Source: Bin80 sp965209015 (GTDB lineage: Bacteria > Bacteroidota > Rhodothermia > Rhodothermales > Bin80). Taken from it: a stretch of DNA of 64,000 bases. The position numbers and the translations under genes are program-made. The stretch lies in contig OZ242367.1 in assembly GCA_965209015.1 (NCBI GenBank), positions 2,542,001-2,606,000 of the forward strand, given 5' to 3'. This document shows positions 51,878 to 61,075 of the stretch, piece after piece. Positions within the stretch are counted from its first letter, which is position 1. Each line of letters opens with the position of its first letter. Below the pieces are notes generated by a model. It worked only from the letters and a program-made list of their open reading frames with translations. It did not search any database and was not told the origin of the DNA.

Positions 51878-54514
51878 ATGTCTACCCAGTATGTATATCG
51901 CTTCGGAAACGGAGCAACCGAAGGATCGAAAGAGATGAAATCTCTGCTTGGCGGTAAAGGAGCCAACTTGGCTGAGATGAGTGCTATTGGCCTCCCTGTA
52001 CCTCCCGGGTTCACCCTGACAACCGAAAGCTGCCATTACTATAGTAGTAATCACCATACTTGGCCCAAAGGTCTTCGGGAACAAGTCCTAGATGGTCTGA
52101 CACATGTTGAGAAAGCATTGGGACGCAAACTTGGAGACCCCGCCAAACCTCTTCTAGTCTCTGTTCGAAGTGGTGCGGCACAATCCATGCCTGGGATGAT
52201 GGATACCGTTCTGAATCTCGGCATGAATGATGATGTGGTGGCTGGTCTGGCGAAAGAAAGTGGAAATGAGCGCTTTGCTTATGACGCATACCGCCGCTTC
52301 ATTGATATGTTTGGAGATGTCGTCATGGGGGTACATCACCATTATTTTGAAGAAGCGATTGCTTCAATGAAGCAAGCTAAGGGGGTCACAGAAGACCTGG
52401 AACTGAGTGCTGATGATCTCAAGCTCTTGGTGCAGGAATTTAAATCTATTTATGAAAAGCATACCCAGCATTCATTCCCAACTGATCCCCAGACTCAGTT
52501 AGAATATGCCATAAATTCGGTTTTTAACTCGTGGGACAGTGCTCGTGCAATCAAATACCGTCGAATTAACAAGATTACGGGGTTATTGGGTACTGCCGTC
52601 AATGTACAGGCAATGGTCTACGGGAATATGGGGGAAAACAGTGGAACTGGCGTATGCTTTACACGCAACCCATCAAATGGGCAGCCAGAACTGTATGGGG
52701 AGTACTTGGTCAACGCCCAAGGGGAAGATGTTGTCGCAGGTATTCGCACCCCAAAGCCGATCTCGGAAATGTCTCAGGAATTTCCTCAACCCTACAAGGA
52801 ACTCCTTCAAATGACGACTGCCCTCGAAAAACATTACCAGAACATGCAGGATATAGAGTTTACGATTCAGGATGGATCCCTCTATATCCTCCAGACCCGT
52901 AATGGCAAACGAACCGGACGAGCAGCACTTCGCACCGCGGTTGATCTGGTGCGGGAAGGAATTACAGACAAAGTCACCGCGGTCCGAGATCTAGTTGAAC
53001 CTGGACACCTGGATCAACTACTTCATCCTGGATTCAAAGACGAACTTGCGTACCGGGATGATGTCCTAGCCACCGGCTTACCTGCCTCCCCTGGTGCTGC
53101 CGTTGGACAGGTTGTCTTCACGGCGGATGAGGCGGAGTTCTGGGCGAAGGATGGGAAAAAAGTGATCTTGGTTCGAATCGAAACCAGTCCTGAGGATGTT
53201 GGAGGAATGGATGCTGCACAGGGAATCCTTACGTCAAGAGGTGGGATGACCAGTCATGCGGCCGTCGTGGCACGAGGCTGGGGAAAACCCTGTGTTGCCG
53301 GCTGTGCAGATGTCGTGATCAGTTATGCCACGAAATCCTTTAAGGTCGGAGAAATGATCGTCAAAGAAGGGGATTGGATTAGCATCAACGGCTCGTCTGG
53401 GGAAGTCATTCATGGTGCCCAAGAGTTGGTTGAAGCTCAAATGAGCGAAGACTTTGCAACTTTCATGGGATGGACGGACGAAATTCGTCCGATTCGAGTA
53501 CGTACGAATGCAGATACCCCCGAAGATGCTGAGAAAGCTATTTCCTTTGGTGCCGAAGGGATTGGGCTCTGCCGAACCGAGCATATGTTCTTTGAGGGAG
53601 ATCGTATCCAGAGTGTTCGAGAAATGATCTTAGCTGAATCCGAGGAAGCACGAAAGTCCGCTCTGAAGAAATTGTTACCCTTTCAAAAAGCTGACTTCAT
53701 GGGAATCTTTCATGCAATGTCCAGCATGCCGGTTACGATTCGCCTATTGGATCCTCCACTCCACGAGTTCCTTCCTCATGATCATGCGGGAAAACAAGAA
53801 ATGGCAGACCTTATGGGGATTTCTATTGAAGAGGTTGAAGCTAAACTTGATGAACTCCATGAATTCAATCCAATGCTGGGCCATCGAGGTTGTCGTCTAG
53901 GGATCAGTTTTCCCGAAATAACTGCCATGCAAACCCGAGCGATCATTGAAGCTGCCATAGAAGCTAAGAAGTCTGGATTTGACCCTCAACCTGAAATCAT
54001 GGTCCCCTTGATCGGAACCGTAGAGGAATTCCAAAATCAGAAACGCCTGATCAAGGAAACCGCAGAGGAGGTATTCCGTGAGACCGATACCCGTATTGAG
54101 TACCTGATCGGTACAATGATTGAAGTCCCTCGTGCGGCATTGACGGCGGGTGAAATTGCAAAAGAAGCCGACTTCTTCTCGTTTGGTACAAACGATCTGA
54201 CACAGATGTGTTTTGGCTATAGTCGAGATGATGCCGGTAAATTTCTACCTGGATATGTAGAGCACAAGATTCTACCTGAAGATCCATTTCAGGTCCTGGA
54301 TCAAAACGGGGTAGGTCAACTCGTTCAGATTGCTTCCGAGCGTGGCAGATCCTCTAATGCTACTTTGAAGCTTGGAATCTGTGGTGAACATGGAGGAGAA
54401 CCCAGTTCCGTAGAATTTTGCTATCGTATTGGTTTGGATTATGTGTCTTGCTCTCCTTTCCGTGTCCCGATTGCCCGGTTATCTGCCGCTCAAGCACATT
54501 TAATAAATCAGTAA
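51878..54514 (+). CDS. ppdK: Pyruvate, phosphate dikinase
   Basis: 878 aa from the ATG at 51878 (MSTQYVYRFGNGATEGS); the frame is open to 51800 but homologues start here. PPDK interconverts pyruvate + ATP + Pi and PEP + AMP + PPi. An N-terminal nucleotide-binding domain (LLGGKGANLAEM) is followed by the swivelling phosphohistidine domain with catalytic His460 in GGMTSHAAVVARG and the C-terminal PEP/pyruvate TIM barrel with Cys835 in GICGEHGGEPSS. With enolase in the same window it suits a reversible, PPi-linked glycolysis. It is followed after 8 bp by the asparagine-synthase-like gene. Confidence 0.97.
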   Translation: MSTQYVYRFGNGATEGSKEMKSLLGGKGANLAEMSAIGLPVPPGFTLTTESCHYYSSNHHTWPKGLREQVLDGLTHVEKALGRKLGDPAKPLLVSVRSGAAQSMPGMMDTVLNLGMNDDVVAGLAKESGNERFAYDAYRRFIDMFGDVVMGVHHHYFEEAIASMKQAKGVTEDLELSADDLKLLVQEFKSIYEKHTQHSFPTDPQTQLEYAINSVFNSWDSARAIKYRRINKITGLLGTAVNVQAMVYGNMGENSGTGVCFTRNPSNGQPELYGEYLVNAQGEDVVAGIRTPKPISEMSQEFPQPYKELLQMTTALEKHYQNMQDIEFTIQDGSLYILQTRNGKRTGRAALRTAVDLVREGITDKVTAVRDLVEPGHLDQLLHPGFKDELAYRDDVLATGLPASPGAAVGQVVFTADEAEFWAKDGKKVILVRIETSPEDVGGMDAAQGILTSRGGMTSHAAVVARGWGKPCVAGCADVVISYATKSFKVGEMIVKEGDWISINGSSGEVIHGAQELVEAQMSEDFATFMGWTDEIRPIRVRTNADTPEDAEKAISFGAEGIGLCRTEHMFFEGDRIQSVREMILAESEEARKSALKKLLPFQKADFMGIFHAMSSMPVTIRLLDPPLHEFLPHDHAGKQEMADLMGISIEEVEAKLDELHEFNPMLGHRGCRLGISFPEITAMQTRAIIEAAIEAKKSGFDPQPEIMVPLIGTVEEFQNQKRLIKETAEEVFRETDTRIEYLIGTMIEVPRAALTAGEIAKEADFFSFGTNDLTQMCFGYSRDDAGKFLPGYVEHKILPEDPFQVLDQNGVGQLVQIASERGRSSNATLKLGICGEHGGEPSSVEFCYRIGLDYVSCSPFRVPIARLSAAQAHLINQ

Positions 54515-54522
54515 CCTGAGCA

Positions 54523-56205
54523 ATGGGATGGCTGACTGGTTTTTCGGGTGTCTCTGTGCCTGAGGACCTTCTTCCTCCACATGAGCATCCCCGACATACG
54601 ATTCGGGATCAAGGACTCTATGCCCAAGCGGGTGGACTTAAGGAGACCTGCAATGGCGGAAAGATGCCTGGAGGTGGAAAGTTCTTGGTCACAGGTTTGG
54701 GAATTTGGGAGGGGCGTACTCTAGAACAAGACGACTGGGCGACACGCTTGAACGGCTCAGTCACCGTTACCAAAGATTTAGACGGACACTTCGTTGCACT
54801 CCGTTGGCGGCCTGGTAGGACCGAATTCTTTTCCGACTCCGCCGGAGTGCGAACGATTTATTTTCTTGAACGTGCCGAAGGGGTATATTTCAGCACACGT
54901 TTAGATTGGCTTGCCTCCTGCACAGGTCCACTCAAAATTGATCTTGACAACTTTAGCGCACAGTGGATGTTACCTAATTCTATGAGAACATCCAGCATAG
55001 TCAAACATGTCCTACGACTTGAACCGGGGGGCTTTGCAGTAATTGAACAAGGACATGTACGCTTGCAATCTCGACCTTGGAAGGGGCCAACTACCTCGCT
55101 GATTGATTCTGATGGAACCGCTTTCACACAGGCACTGCGCAATTCCGTTGAAGTCAAAGGCCCGCTTCCATGGAGTTTAGGATTATCTGGTGGATTAGAT
55201 TCTCGTGTACTACAGGCCTTTCGGGGTAATGGGATCACTCATGTTTGGGGGCCATCTGATCACCCAGATGTTGTGATCTCAAGCAAATTAGCACAAACTC
55301 AAGGGGTTGAACAGAACTATATTCAGTATCAGCTACCTGATGTGACGGAATGTATTCGTATTCTACGGGAGCGAGTTAGCTTAACCCAAGTCATAACCCC
55401 TGCTTCGGTGACGATCCTTGGGAAAGGGTACAGTAGACTTCATGCGATGGGGTTTGGGGTAGTGGACGGTGGTTTGGGAGGAATCGCACGTCGCCAATTG
55501 ATGAATCGGATTGTTTTTGAGCGCATACTCTGCCGTGACTCACCAAACCGCCCCCTCTCCTGCCCCAGAATTGGTAAGTCTGATATATTCATAGAGGAGA
55601 TTCAAAGACTCATGACCTTAAGGGCCAAAGAACACCTCAATGAAGCATGGAATCAGCTACCCCAGAACATGACCGTTGCAGAAAAGGCCGATCTTCTCTG
55701 GATTCGCACTCACCTTCCGAATGCCTTCGGGTTTGAACAGAATTTTTTGGATCATGTGTGCGTTTCATACATGCCCTATGCACAACCATCGGTGCTTCGG
55801 GCATTAATGCAGGTTCCTCTCCGACTTCGTTGGCATGGGCGTCTGCTTCGCAGTATTATTCGGCAGTATTCTCCCTCACTGTCCAGTTTTCCTTTGGTAA
55901 AAGGAACCACTACCTATCCTTATCGACTCGGAACCATCAGTTCCGTTGCCTACGCGAAAATTAAGGAGTACCCTAAACGACCTTATCACGATCCGCGACC
56001 TCAAGAATTTCTTCTTCACCTGAAAGAATTCATATTGGATACCTTGAGGAGCAACTCTGTACGTAGTTATCATGCGTACGATCAGAAGAAATTGCGATCT
56101 ATGGCCGATAGGTTTGCAAGGGGAGACACCCGTTGTTGCACACAACTAGACTGGTGGCTTGCCTTTGAGATGTGGCGTAAGGTACTGAGCTTGCAGTTGG
56201 ACTAA
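54523..56205 (+). CDS. Asparagine-synthase-like protein without the amidotransferase cysteine
   Basis: 560 aa. The C-terminal domain has the ATP-pyrophosphatase loop SGGLDSR (222-228), typical of asparagine-synthetase-fold proteins that adenylate a carboxylate. The N-terminal glutamine-amidotransferase-like part (FFSDSAGVRTIYFLERAEGVYFSTRLDWL) keeps the fold but starts MGWLTGF, lacking the Cys2 nucleophile, so it cannot hydrolyse glutamine in the usual way. Such proteins use ammonia, or make amide or lactam bonds in peptide or polysaccharide modification. No precursor peptide or leader peptidase gene is adjacent. It may be co-transcribed with ppdK (8 bp apart). Substrate unknown. Confidence 0.82.
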   Translation: MGWLTGFSGVSVPEDLLPPHEHPRHTIRDQGLYAQAGGLKETCNGGKMPGGGKFLVTGLGIWEGRTLEQDDWATRLNGSVTVTKDLDGHFVALRWRPGRTEFFSDSAGVRTIYFLERAEGVYFSTRLDWLASCTGPLKIDLDNFSAQWMLPNSMRTSSIVKHVLRLEPGGFAVIEQGHVRLQSRPWKGPTTSLIDSDGTAFTQALRNSVEVKGPLPWSLGLSGGLDSRVLQAFRGNGITHVWGPSDHPDVVISSKLAQTQGVEQNYIQYQLPDVTECIRILRERVSLTQVITPASVTILGKGYSRLHAMGFGVVDGGLGGIARRQLMNRIVFERILCRDSPNRPLSCPRIGKSDIFIEEIQRLMTLRAKEHLNEAWNQLPQNMTVAEKADLLWIRTHLPNAFGFEQNFLDHVCVSYMPYAQPSVLRALMQVPLRLRWHGRLLRSIIRQYSPSLSSFPLVKGTTTYPYRLGTISSVAYAKIKEYPKRPYHDPRPQEFLLHLKEFILDTLRSNSVRSYHAYDQKKLRSMADRFARGDTRCCTQLDWWLAFEMWRKVLSLQLD

Positions 56206-57449
56206 CCAGAACTTGAATCTGTCTTGGGAGGGGAGTCGGGTGCATTTCCCTGAGGAATGAACGCTTGGATACCTGTAATCGCACGTCCAAGTACCAGACC
56301 ATGGATATCATAGGTCCCCTCATAGGTGTTAACGCTCTCCAGATTGACCATGTGATGAATCACACGGAACTCACCACTAATGCCATTCCCTCCCAGCATA
56401 TCACGAGCAGTTCTGGCAATCTCAAGTGCAGTGTAACAATTGTTTCGTTTCGCCATGGAGATCATTTCGGGAATACTTTGACCGGAATCCATGAGTGTCC
56501 CAATTCTCCATGCCAGAAGTTGCATCTGGGTAATATTAGTAATCATATTGGCTAACTTTGTCTGGATCAGTTGCATAGCTCCTAATGGATGACCGAACTG
56601 ACTGCGTTCCATGACATAGTTTCGCGCCCGATGAAAGCAATTTTCTGCTGCCCCGCAGGCGCCCCAGACAATCCCATAGCGAGCACTATTCAGGCAGGTG
56701 AACGGGCCGCGGAGTCCCTCAACATCCGGAAACACTCTCGAGCCAGGAACGAATGTGTCTTGCAGAACAATCTCTCCTGTAATGGATGCACGAAGACTCA
56801 TTTTATTTTGAGTCTTTGGTGTGGTAAATCCGGGGCTATCCCGTTCAACGATGAACCCACGGATGACACCGGGATCATCTCTGGACTCTTTGGCTTTCGC
56901 CCATATGATCGCTATATCAGCAATTGGGGAATTGGTGATCCACATTTTTGCTCCGTTCAATTGCCAGCCTCCAGATACCCTAAGTGCAGTGGTTTCCATG
57001 GATCCAGGATCTGATCCATGATTCGGCTCAGTTAATCCAAAGCACCCGATTATCTCTCCGTCTGCCAGACGAGGCAGAAATGTAGTCCGCTGCTCCTCGG
57101 TACCAAACTTCCAAATCGGTAGCATGACCAAGGAAGATTGGACCGACATAAAGGACCGGTATCCAGAATCAACACGTTCAAGTTCACGGGCAACCAATCC
57201 ATAGGCAGTATAACTGACTTCTGCCCCACCATACTTCTCGGGGATGAATGCTCCCAATAGCCCAATCTCCCCCATCTCCTTGGCAATTTCTATGTGAAAA
57301 ACTTCATCCTGATTCCCCTCCAGCGCACGCGGTTCAAGTTTTTCCTGTGCATATCGTCTGGCAGAATTTTGAATCAGACGCTCTTCCTCACTCAGAGTAT
57401 CTTCAAGGTAAAGCACATCTTCAATATTCAGAGACATCTTCTTGTCCAT
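56202..57449 (-). CDS. Acyl-CoA dehydrogenase, glutaryl-CoA dehydrogenase type
   Basis: 415 aa. The acyl-CoA dehydrogenase fold is complete: GCFGLTEPNHGSDPGSM (FAD/substrate loop), WITNSPIADIAIIWAK, ARYGIVWGACGAAENCFHRAR, and the catalytic Glu377 in VNTYEGTYDIH. The sequences TEPNHGSDPG and NTYEGTYDIH are the pattern of glutaryl-CoA dehydrogenases, which oxidise and decarboxylate glutaryl-CoA to crotonyl-CoA in lysine and tryptophan breakdown and pass electrons to ETF. Cytoplasmic. The stop overlaps the convergent asparagine-synthase-like gene by 4 bp. Confidence 0.92.
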   Translation of the reverse strand: MDKKMSLNIEDVLYLEDTLSEEERLIQNSARRYAQEKLEPRALEGNQDEVFHIEIAKEMGEIGLLGAFIPEKYGGAEVSYTAYGLVARELERVDSGYRSFMSVQSSLVMLPIWKFGTEEQRTTFLPRLADGEIIGCFGLTEPNHGSDPGSMETTALRVSGGWQLNGAKMWITNSPIADIAIIWAKAKESRDDPGVIRGFIVERDSPGFTTPKTQNKMSLRASITGEIVLQDTFVPGSRVFPDVEGLRGPFTCLNSARYGIVWGACGAAENCFHRARNYVMERSQFGHPLGAMQLIQTKLANMITNITQMQLLAWRIGTLMDSGQSIPEMISMAKRNNCYTALEIARTARDMLGGNGISGEFRVIHHMVNLESVNTYEGTYDIHGLVLGRAITGIQAFIPQGNAPDSPPKTDSSSG

Positions 57450-57903
57450 TGGTGAAGTTGCTTATTCTTTGGTAGAGTAGCAAATAATGTAACCCAATTG
57501 ATAGTGCTATTAAAAGATGATAGATTAGAAATAGACCAAGAATGGAATATCTGAAAAGAGTAACTGCCTTGATAAAATTGTTTAGACTTCATGATTTGGA
57601 GTATCTTTGATTTGGTGAACAATAATATTCGTGGAAAACAGGATGGGCTCCATTCTCTGGCAACTCATCGTATGAAATATTCGGTTAGTCTGGTGGGCGT
57701 ATATCATGAAAACACATTCCAAATTATAGTTCAATTGAAGACCTTCATACTTTCAACAGTTGAATTGTCTTCATATCTATACCGACGTATTATTTTTTAC
57801 GAAAACCAAGGTTCTACCACGAGGTTCGTGATTGAAGCAAATATTTCACTTCCAAAAGCCTGTCTGGAAGATCGACTTGTATTCAACGACTCCATTAGTA
57901 TTG
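57450..57903. other. AT-rich region upstream of the EcoRI-family methyltransferase
   Basis: About 450 bp, clearly richer in A and T than the flanking housekeeping genes. A 120-codon frame at 57591-57953 overlaps the methyltransferase start and shows no family signature; I regard it as non-coding. There is no obvious control-protein (C-box) palindrome. The composition suggests a boundary of acquired DNA. Confidence 0.4.
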
Positions 57904-58911
57904 ATGTCTCAAAACGTTACCCTACAATCTGCAAAGAGTGCAAAGAAGGATGAATTTTATACCCAATTAAGCGACATAGAGAACGAGTTGCGTCATTATA
58001 AAGATCATTTTCGAGACAAGATTGTGTACTGCAACTGCGATGATCCTCGTGTGAGTAACTTTTTCAAATTCTTTTCCAAACAGTTTGAGTTCTACGGACT
58101 CAAAAATTTGATAGCGACATGCTATCAGAATCAACAAATCGATCTATTTTCAAAACATGATTCCGAGCGAGCGATTTATCTGGAATATCGTGGAGATCAG
58201 GACGGGAACCGACGTCCCGATCCAGATGAAATTGCAGCAAATCCCTTGCAGCGAGATGGAGACTTTCGCAGCCTTGAGTGCATTGAGTTATTGAAGGAAG
58301 CCGATATTGTTGTAACGAATCCCCCGTTCTCGCTCTTTCGGGAGTATGTTGCGCAGTTGATGGAGTACAATAAAAATTTTCTGATCATTGGAAACATGAA
58401 TGCAGTGACATATAAGGAGATCTTCCCATTGTTTAAGGATAATCGGATATGGTATGGCCCCAGTATATCAAGTGGAGACCGAGAATTTGGGGTACCGGAC
58501 CATTACCCCTTAACAGCTTCGTCTTTCAGAGTTGACGATCTGGGGAAAAAATATGTTAGAGTGAAAGGGGTAAGATGGTTCACCAACTTAGATCACAAGA
58601 AACGGCATGAAGAAATGATTCTCTACAAGAAATACTCCCCACAAGAATACCCGAAATACGACAACTACGATGCGATTGAGGTGAACAAGACGAAGGAAAT
58701 TCCGAGAGACTATAAAGGTGCCATGGGCGTCCCCATCACCTTTTTGGATAAATATAATCCTGATCAGTTTGAGATTCTAGGTGCAACGGAAAGTGAGGGT
58801 AAAGGCTTTTCCTGTGGTCTTTGGAGCCCCCAAAGTAAAGTGGCACAAGCAGTTGTCAAAGGCCGGAGAGTATACAAACGTCTCTTTATCCGTAACCTAC
58901 AAATGCAATGA
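57904..58911 (+). CDS. Adenine-specific DNA methyltransferase, EcoRI family
   Basis: 335 aa from the ATG at 57904 (the frame extends to 57832). Opening KDEFYTQLSDIENELRHY is typical of the EcoRI-methylase family. Cys-containing VYCNCDDPRVSNFFKFF follows, then motif IV VTNPPFSLFREYV (NPPF at 139-142), and the closing GVPITFLDKYNPDQFEILG. It should methylate adenine N6 in a short DNA site. The stop codon overlaps the start of the DUF262 gene (ATGA, 58908-58911), so the two are one operon. This pairing of methylase and DUF262-HNH nuclease resembles a restriction-modification module. AT-rich codon use and flanking composition suggest transfer. Confidence 0.9.
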   Translation: MSQNVTLQSAKSAKKDEFYTQLSDIENELRHYKDHFRDKIVYCNCDDPRVSNFFKFFSKQFEFYGLKNLIATCYQNQQIDLFSKHDSERAIYLEYRGDQDGNRRPDPDEIAANPLQRDGDFRSLECIELLKEADIVVTNPPFSLFREYVAQLMEYNKNFLIIGNMNAVTYKEIFPLFKDNRIWYGPSISSGDREFGVPDHYPLTASSFRVDDLGKKYVRVKGVRWFTNLDHKKRHEEMILYKKYSPQEYPKYDNYDAIEVNKTKEIPRDYKGAMGVPITFLDKYNPDQFEILGATESEGKGFSCGLWSPQSKVAQAVVKGRRVYKRLFIRNLQMQ

Positions 58912-60089
58912 AGATGAAAATCCACGAGTACAAAATCACCATACGAGACATCATTGAAGGCTATCATGATGACGAGAGTGGCCAAGTCATTGGGTACGGC
59001 GGGATGCTGAATATTCGACCACCCTACCAACGAGAGTACATTTATGATGGCAAGAAAGACTTTCAGGGGGCACTTATTGAGTCAATCTATCACGACCGAC
59101 CCGTGAACCTCATCTACTTTGCGAAAGCCGAAAATAGTGAATATGATTATGAGTTGCTGGATGGACAACAACGGATCATTACCATCTGCAAATTCATCGT
59201 TAACCGTGAGTTCTCCTTCTCTATCGGCAATGAAGAACCCCAATATTGGCATGGATTAGCCGAAAAAGATCAGGAACGAATCTTGAGTTACAAACTCCAT
59301 GTGCATGTTTGCGAGGGGGATCCAAATGAGTTGATGCGTTGGTTTCAGACAATTAACACAGGTGCAAAAGAATTGTCTGATCAAGAGTTAAGAAACTCAA
59401 TCTACAATGGCCCATGGGTGACAGATGCGAAACGTTTTTTCACAAAAAAAGGAGGTCAAGCGGTAATGTGCGGGAAGTATATGAGTGGGAAGCGCGAGCG
59501 TCAAGATCACCTTGAGCGCATTCTGATCTGGAGGATTGGTTCCAACCGTGATTCTAAGATTCGCGAGTACATGGCGAGACTCCGACAAGAACAATCCGCG
59601 AAATCTTTATGGAATTACTTCAAGGATATTTATGAATGGATTGAGTACACATTCAATGTATCCAAGAACTCAAAGAATTATCGGACCAAGATGAAATCCG
59701 TGGACTGGGGGGACCTATACCGTAAGTTTAAGGATGTGGAGTTTGATCCAGTGGAGGTGGCAGAGAAAGTTACGAAGCTATTCAAGTTTGATCCAAAAGA
59801 GGTGAACTAAGCGGGCATTTACCCATTTGTATTAACAGGTGATGAGACGTGTCTCAATCGTCGCGCATTCACGCCTGAGCAAAGGCAATCCGCGTATGAA
59901 AGACAGGAGGGGATCTGCGCAATCACGGGTAAAGAACTATCCATTGAAGAGATGGAAGCAGATCATATCAAGCCTTGGTCCGAAGGGGGTAAAACAGATG
60001 ATGATAATTGCCAGATGATATGTAAGGCGTCACACCACAAGAAAACTGCCAATCAAATAAGAGACCTCTGGGTATCACCCCAACGTTAA
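58908..60089 (+). pseudogene. DUF262-HNH (GmrSD-like) endonuclease gene split by an in-frame TAA
   Basis: The DUF262 domain (PPYQRE 38-43; LLDGQQRIIT with DGQQR 85-89) is intact for 300 codons and ends at TAA 59808-59810. The same frame then continues without interruption for 92 sense codons to TAA 60087-60089: AGIYPFVLTGDETCLNRRAF, then EMEADHIKPWSEGGKT, with HNH residues His353, Asn367 and His376/377. DUF262-HNH proteins cleave DNA. As written, translation stops before the nuclease, so the enzyme is inactive unless the stop is read through; a Lys codon changed to TAA is a plausible single event. The Cys-x-x-Cys usual near such HNH cores reads CAIT here. Confidence 0.78.
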
Positions 60090-60379
60090 CTCCCATTAAT
60101 CCTTGACCTAAAAATAATACACAAGCGTTCTCGAGTTAATTATCAAGACGATAATTCCCTGACCAGCAGCCGTACCGCTGGAACTGAGTCACCGAATAGC
60201 ATGGACGAAAGAATATGGAAGTAATCTTTATCCCACCCTCTGGAATCTATATGTAAGGTTAAAGCCGCAGAAATGTGCTAGGGTATAGTGATTTGGGGTT
60301 GGGTTACCGTGTGAAATCTCCCAATTTTGAACATCTATTCCAGGATAGGGTTTGCCTTGGGTTCCGTTTGACAGCTAAA
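60090..60379. other. Intergenic region after the DUF262-HNH gene
   Basis: About 290 bp. A weak inverted repeat AATTATC-aagac-GATAATT lies at 60138-60156 without a clear T-tract. Nothing else recognisable; the promoter for the small outer-membrane protein gene should be here. Confidence 0.35.
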
Positions 60380-60892
60380 ATGCGATTGAGTTCTGGTAGA
60401 ATACTTGTATTACTACTTATTTCTCTGATTTCCATACCCGATCTCTCCGCTCAATCCCTTCGGCCCAGGCTTGGATTCGGATTGAGCTTGGTACCAGGTA
60501 CCACAGATCAGACATTAGGGATCGGAATTAATACCCGCTTTGCTTGGGTAGTCAACGCGGACGTCTCGTTCGCAGCTAGTATTAATTTCAATAACTACAT
60601 CCTCAAGGGGCGGGAGGAAGCGGCTTACTTTGTTCATCCGACTGCTTCGGCAATTATCACATTGGACGCGTCGAATCTGCGCTCCCCTTACCTCATTTTT
60701 GGGATAGGTGGGAATATCCCACTGGGAGGTGAAGCAAGCTCTAACGACTCAGGTCCATCCTTACATGCTGGTACAGGTTGGGTTTTCTCTCTTCAGGCCA
60801 CATCATTGTATTTGGAAATTATTCCTGCTCTGATCATCGCCCAGTCGGCTGTCGAAGTGCAGCTTCCTGTTCGTTTTGGTGTAATTCTATAG
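60380..60892 (+). CDS. Small outer-membrane beta-barrel protein
   Basis: 170 aa from the ATG at 60380; the frame is open to 60275 but the signal peptide begins here (ILVLLLISLISIPDLSAQ). The mature part alternates polar and hydrophobic residues in about eight strands (for example GLSLVPGTTDQTLGIGINTRFAW and SLYLEIIPALIIA), as in small OmpW/OmpX-like barrels, and ends VQLPVRFGVIL, with a hydrophobic C-terminus. No named family recognised. It is separated from HemW by about 180 bp, in which I see no gene. Confidence 0.72.
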   Translation: MRLSSGRILVLLLISLISIPDLSAQSLRPRLGFGLSLVPGTTDQTLGIGINTRFAWVVNADVSFAASINFNNYILKGREEAAYFVHPTASAIITLDASNLRSPYLIFGIGGNIPLGGEASSNDSGPSLHAGTGWVFSLQATSLYLEIIPALIIAQSAVEVQLPVRFGVIL

Positions 60893-61075
60893 CTTCATTG
60901 TCAGCATCACTGAGCAGAACGAAGTATAGAGTTCGTTCATGTTTTGCTCAGGTTTTCTCAACGCGAAGCCATCATGATTCGTGGCATTGCCAGACTCCTG
61001 TCTCATAAGCTATATCTTGCACAGGCGAATCCAAGGATGTATTTGCCCCGCGACTACGAGGAATCCTGATCTATT

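Noticed and set aside
54523..56205. Lasso-peptide or other RiPP cluster around the asparagine-synthase-like gene
   Set aside because: No precursor peptide, leader-binding or protease gene is adjacent.
57591..57953. 120-codon ORF upstream of the EcoRI-family methylase
   Set aside because: It overlaps the methylase start, has no family signature and lies in very AT-rich DNA; treated as chance.
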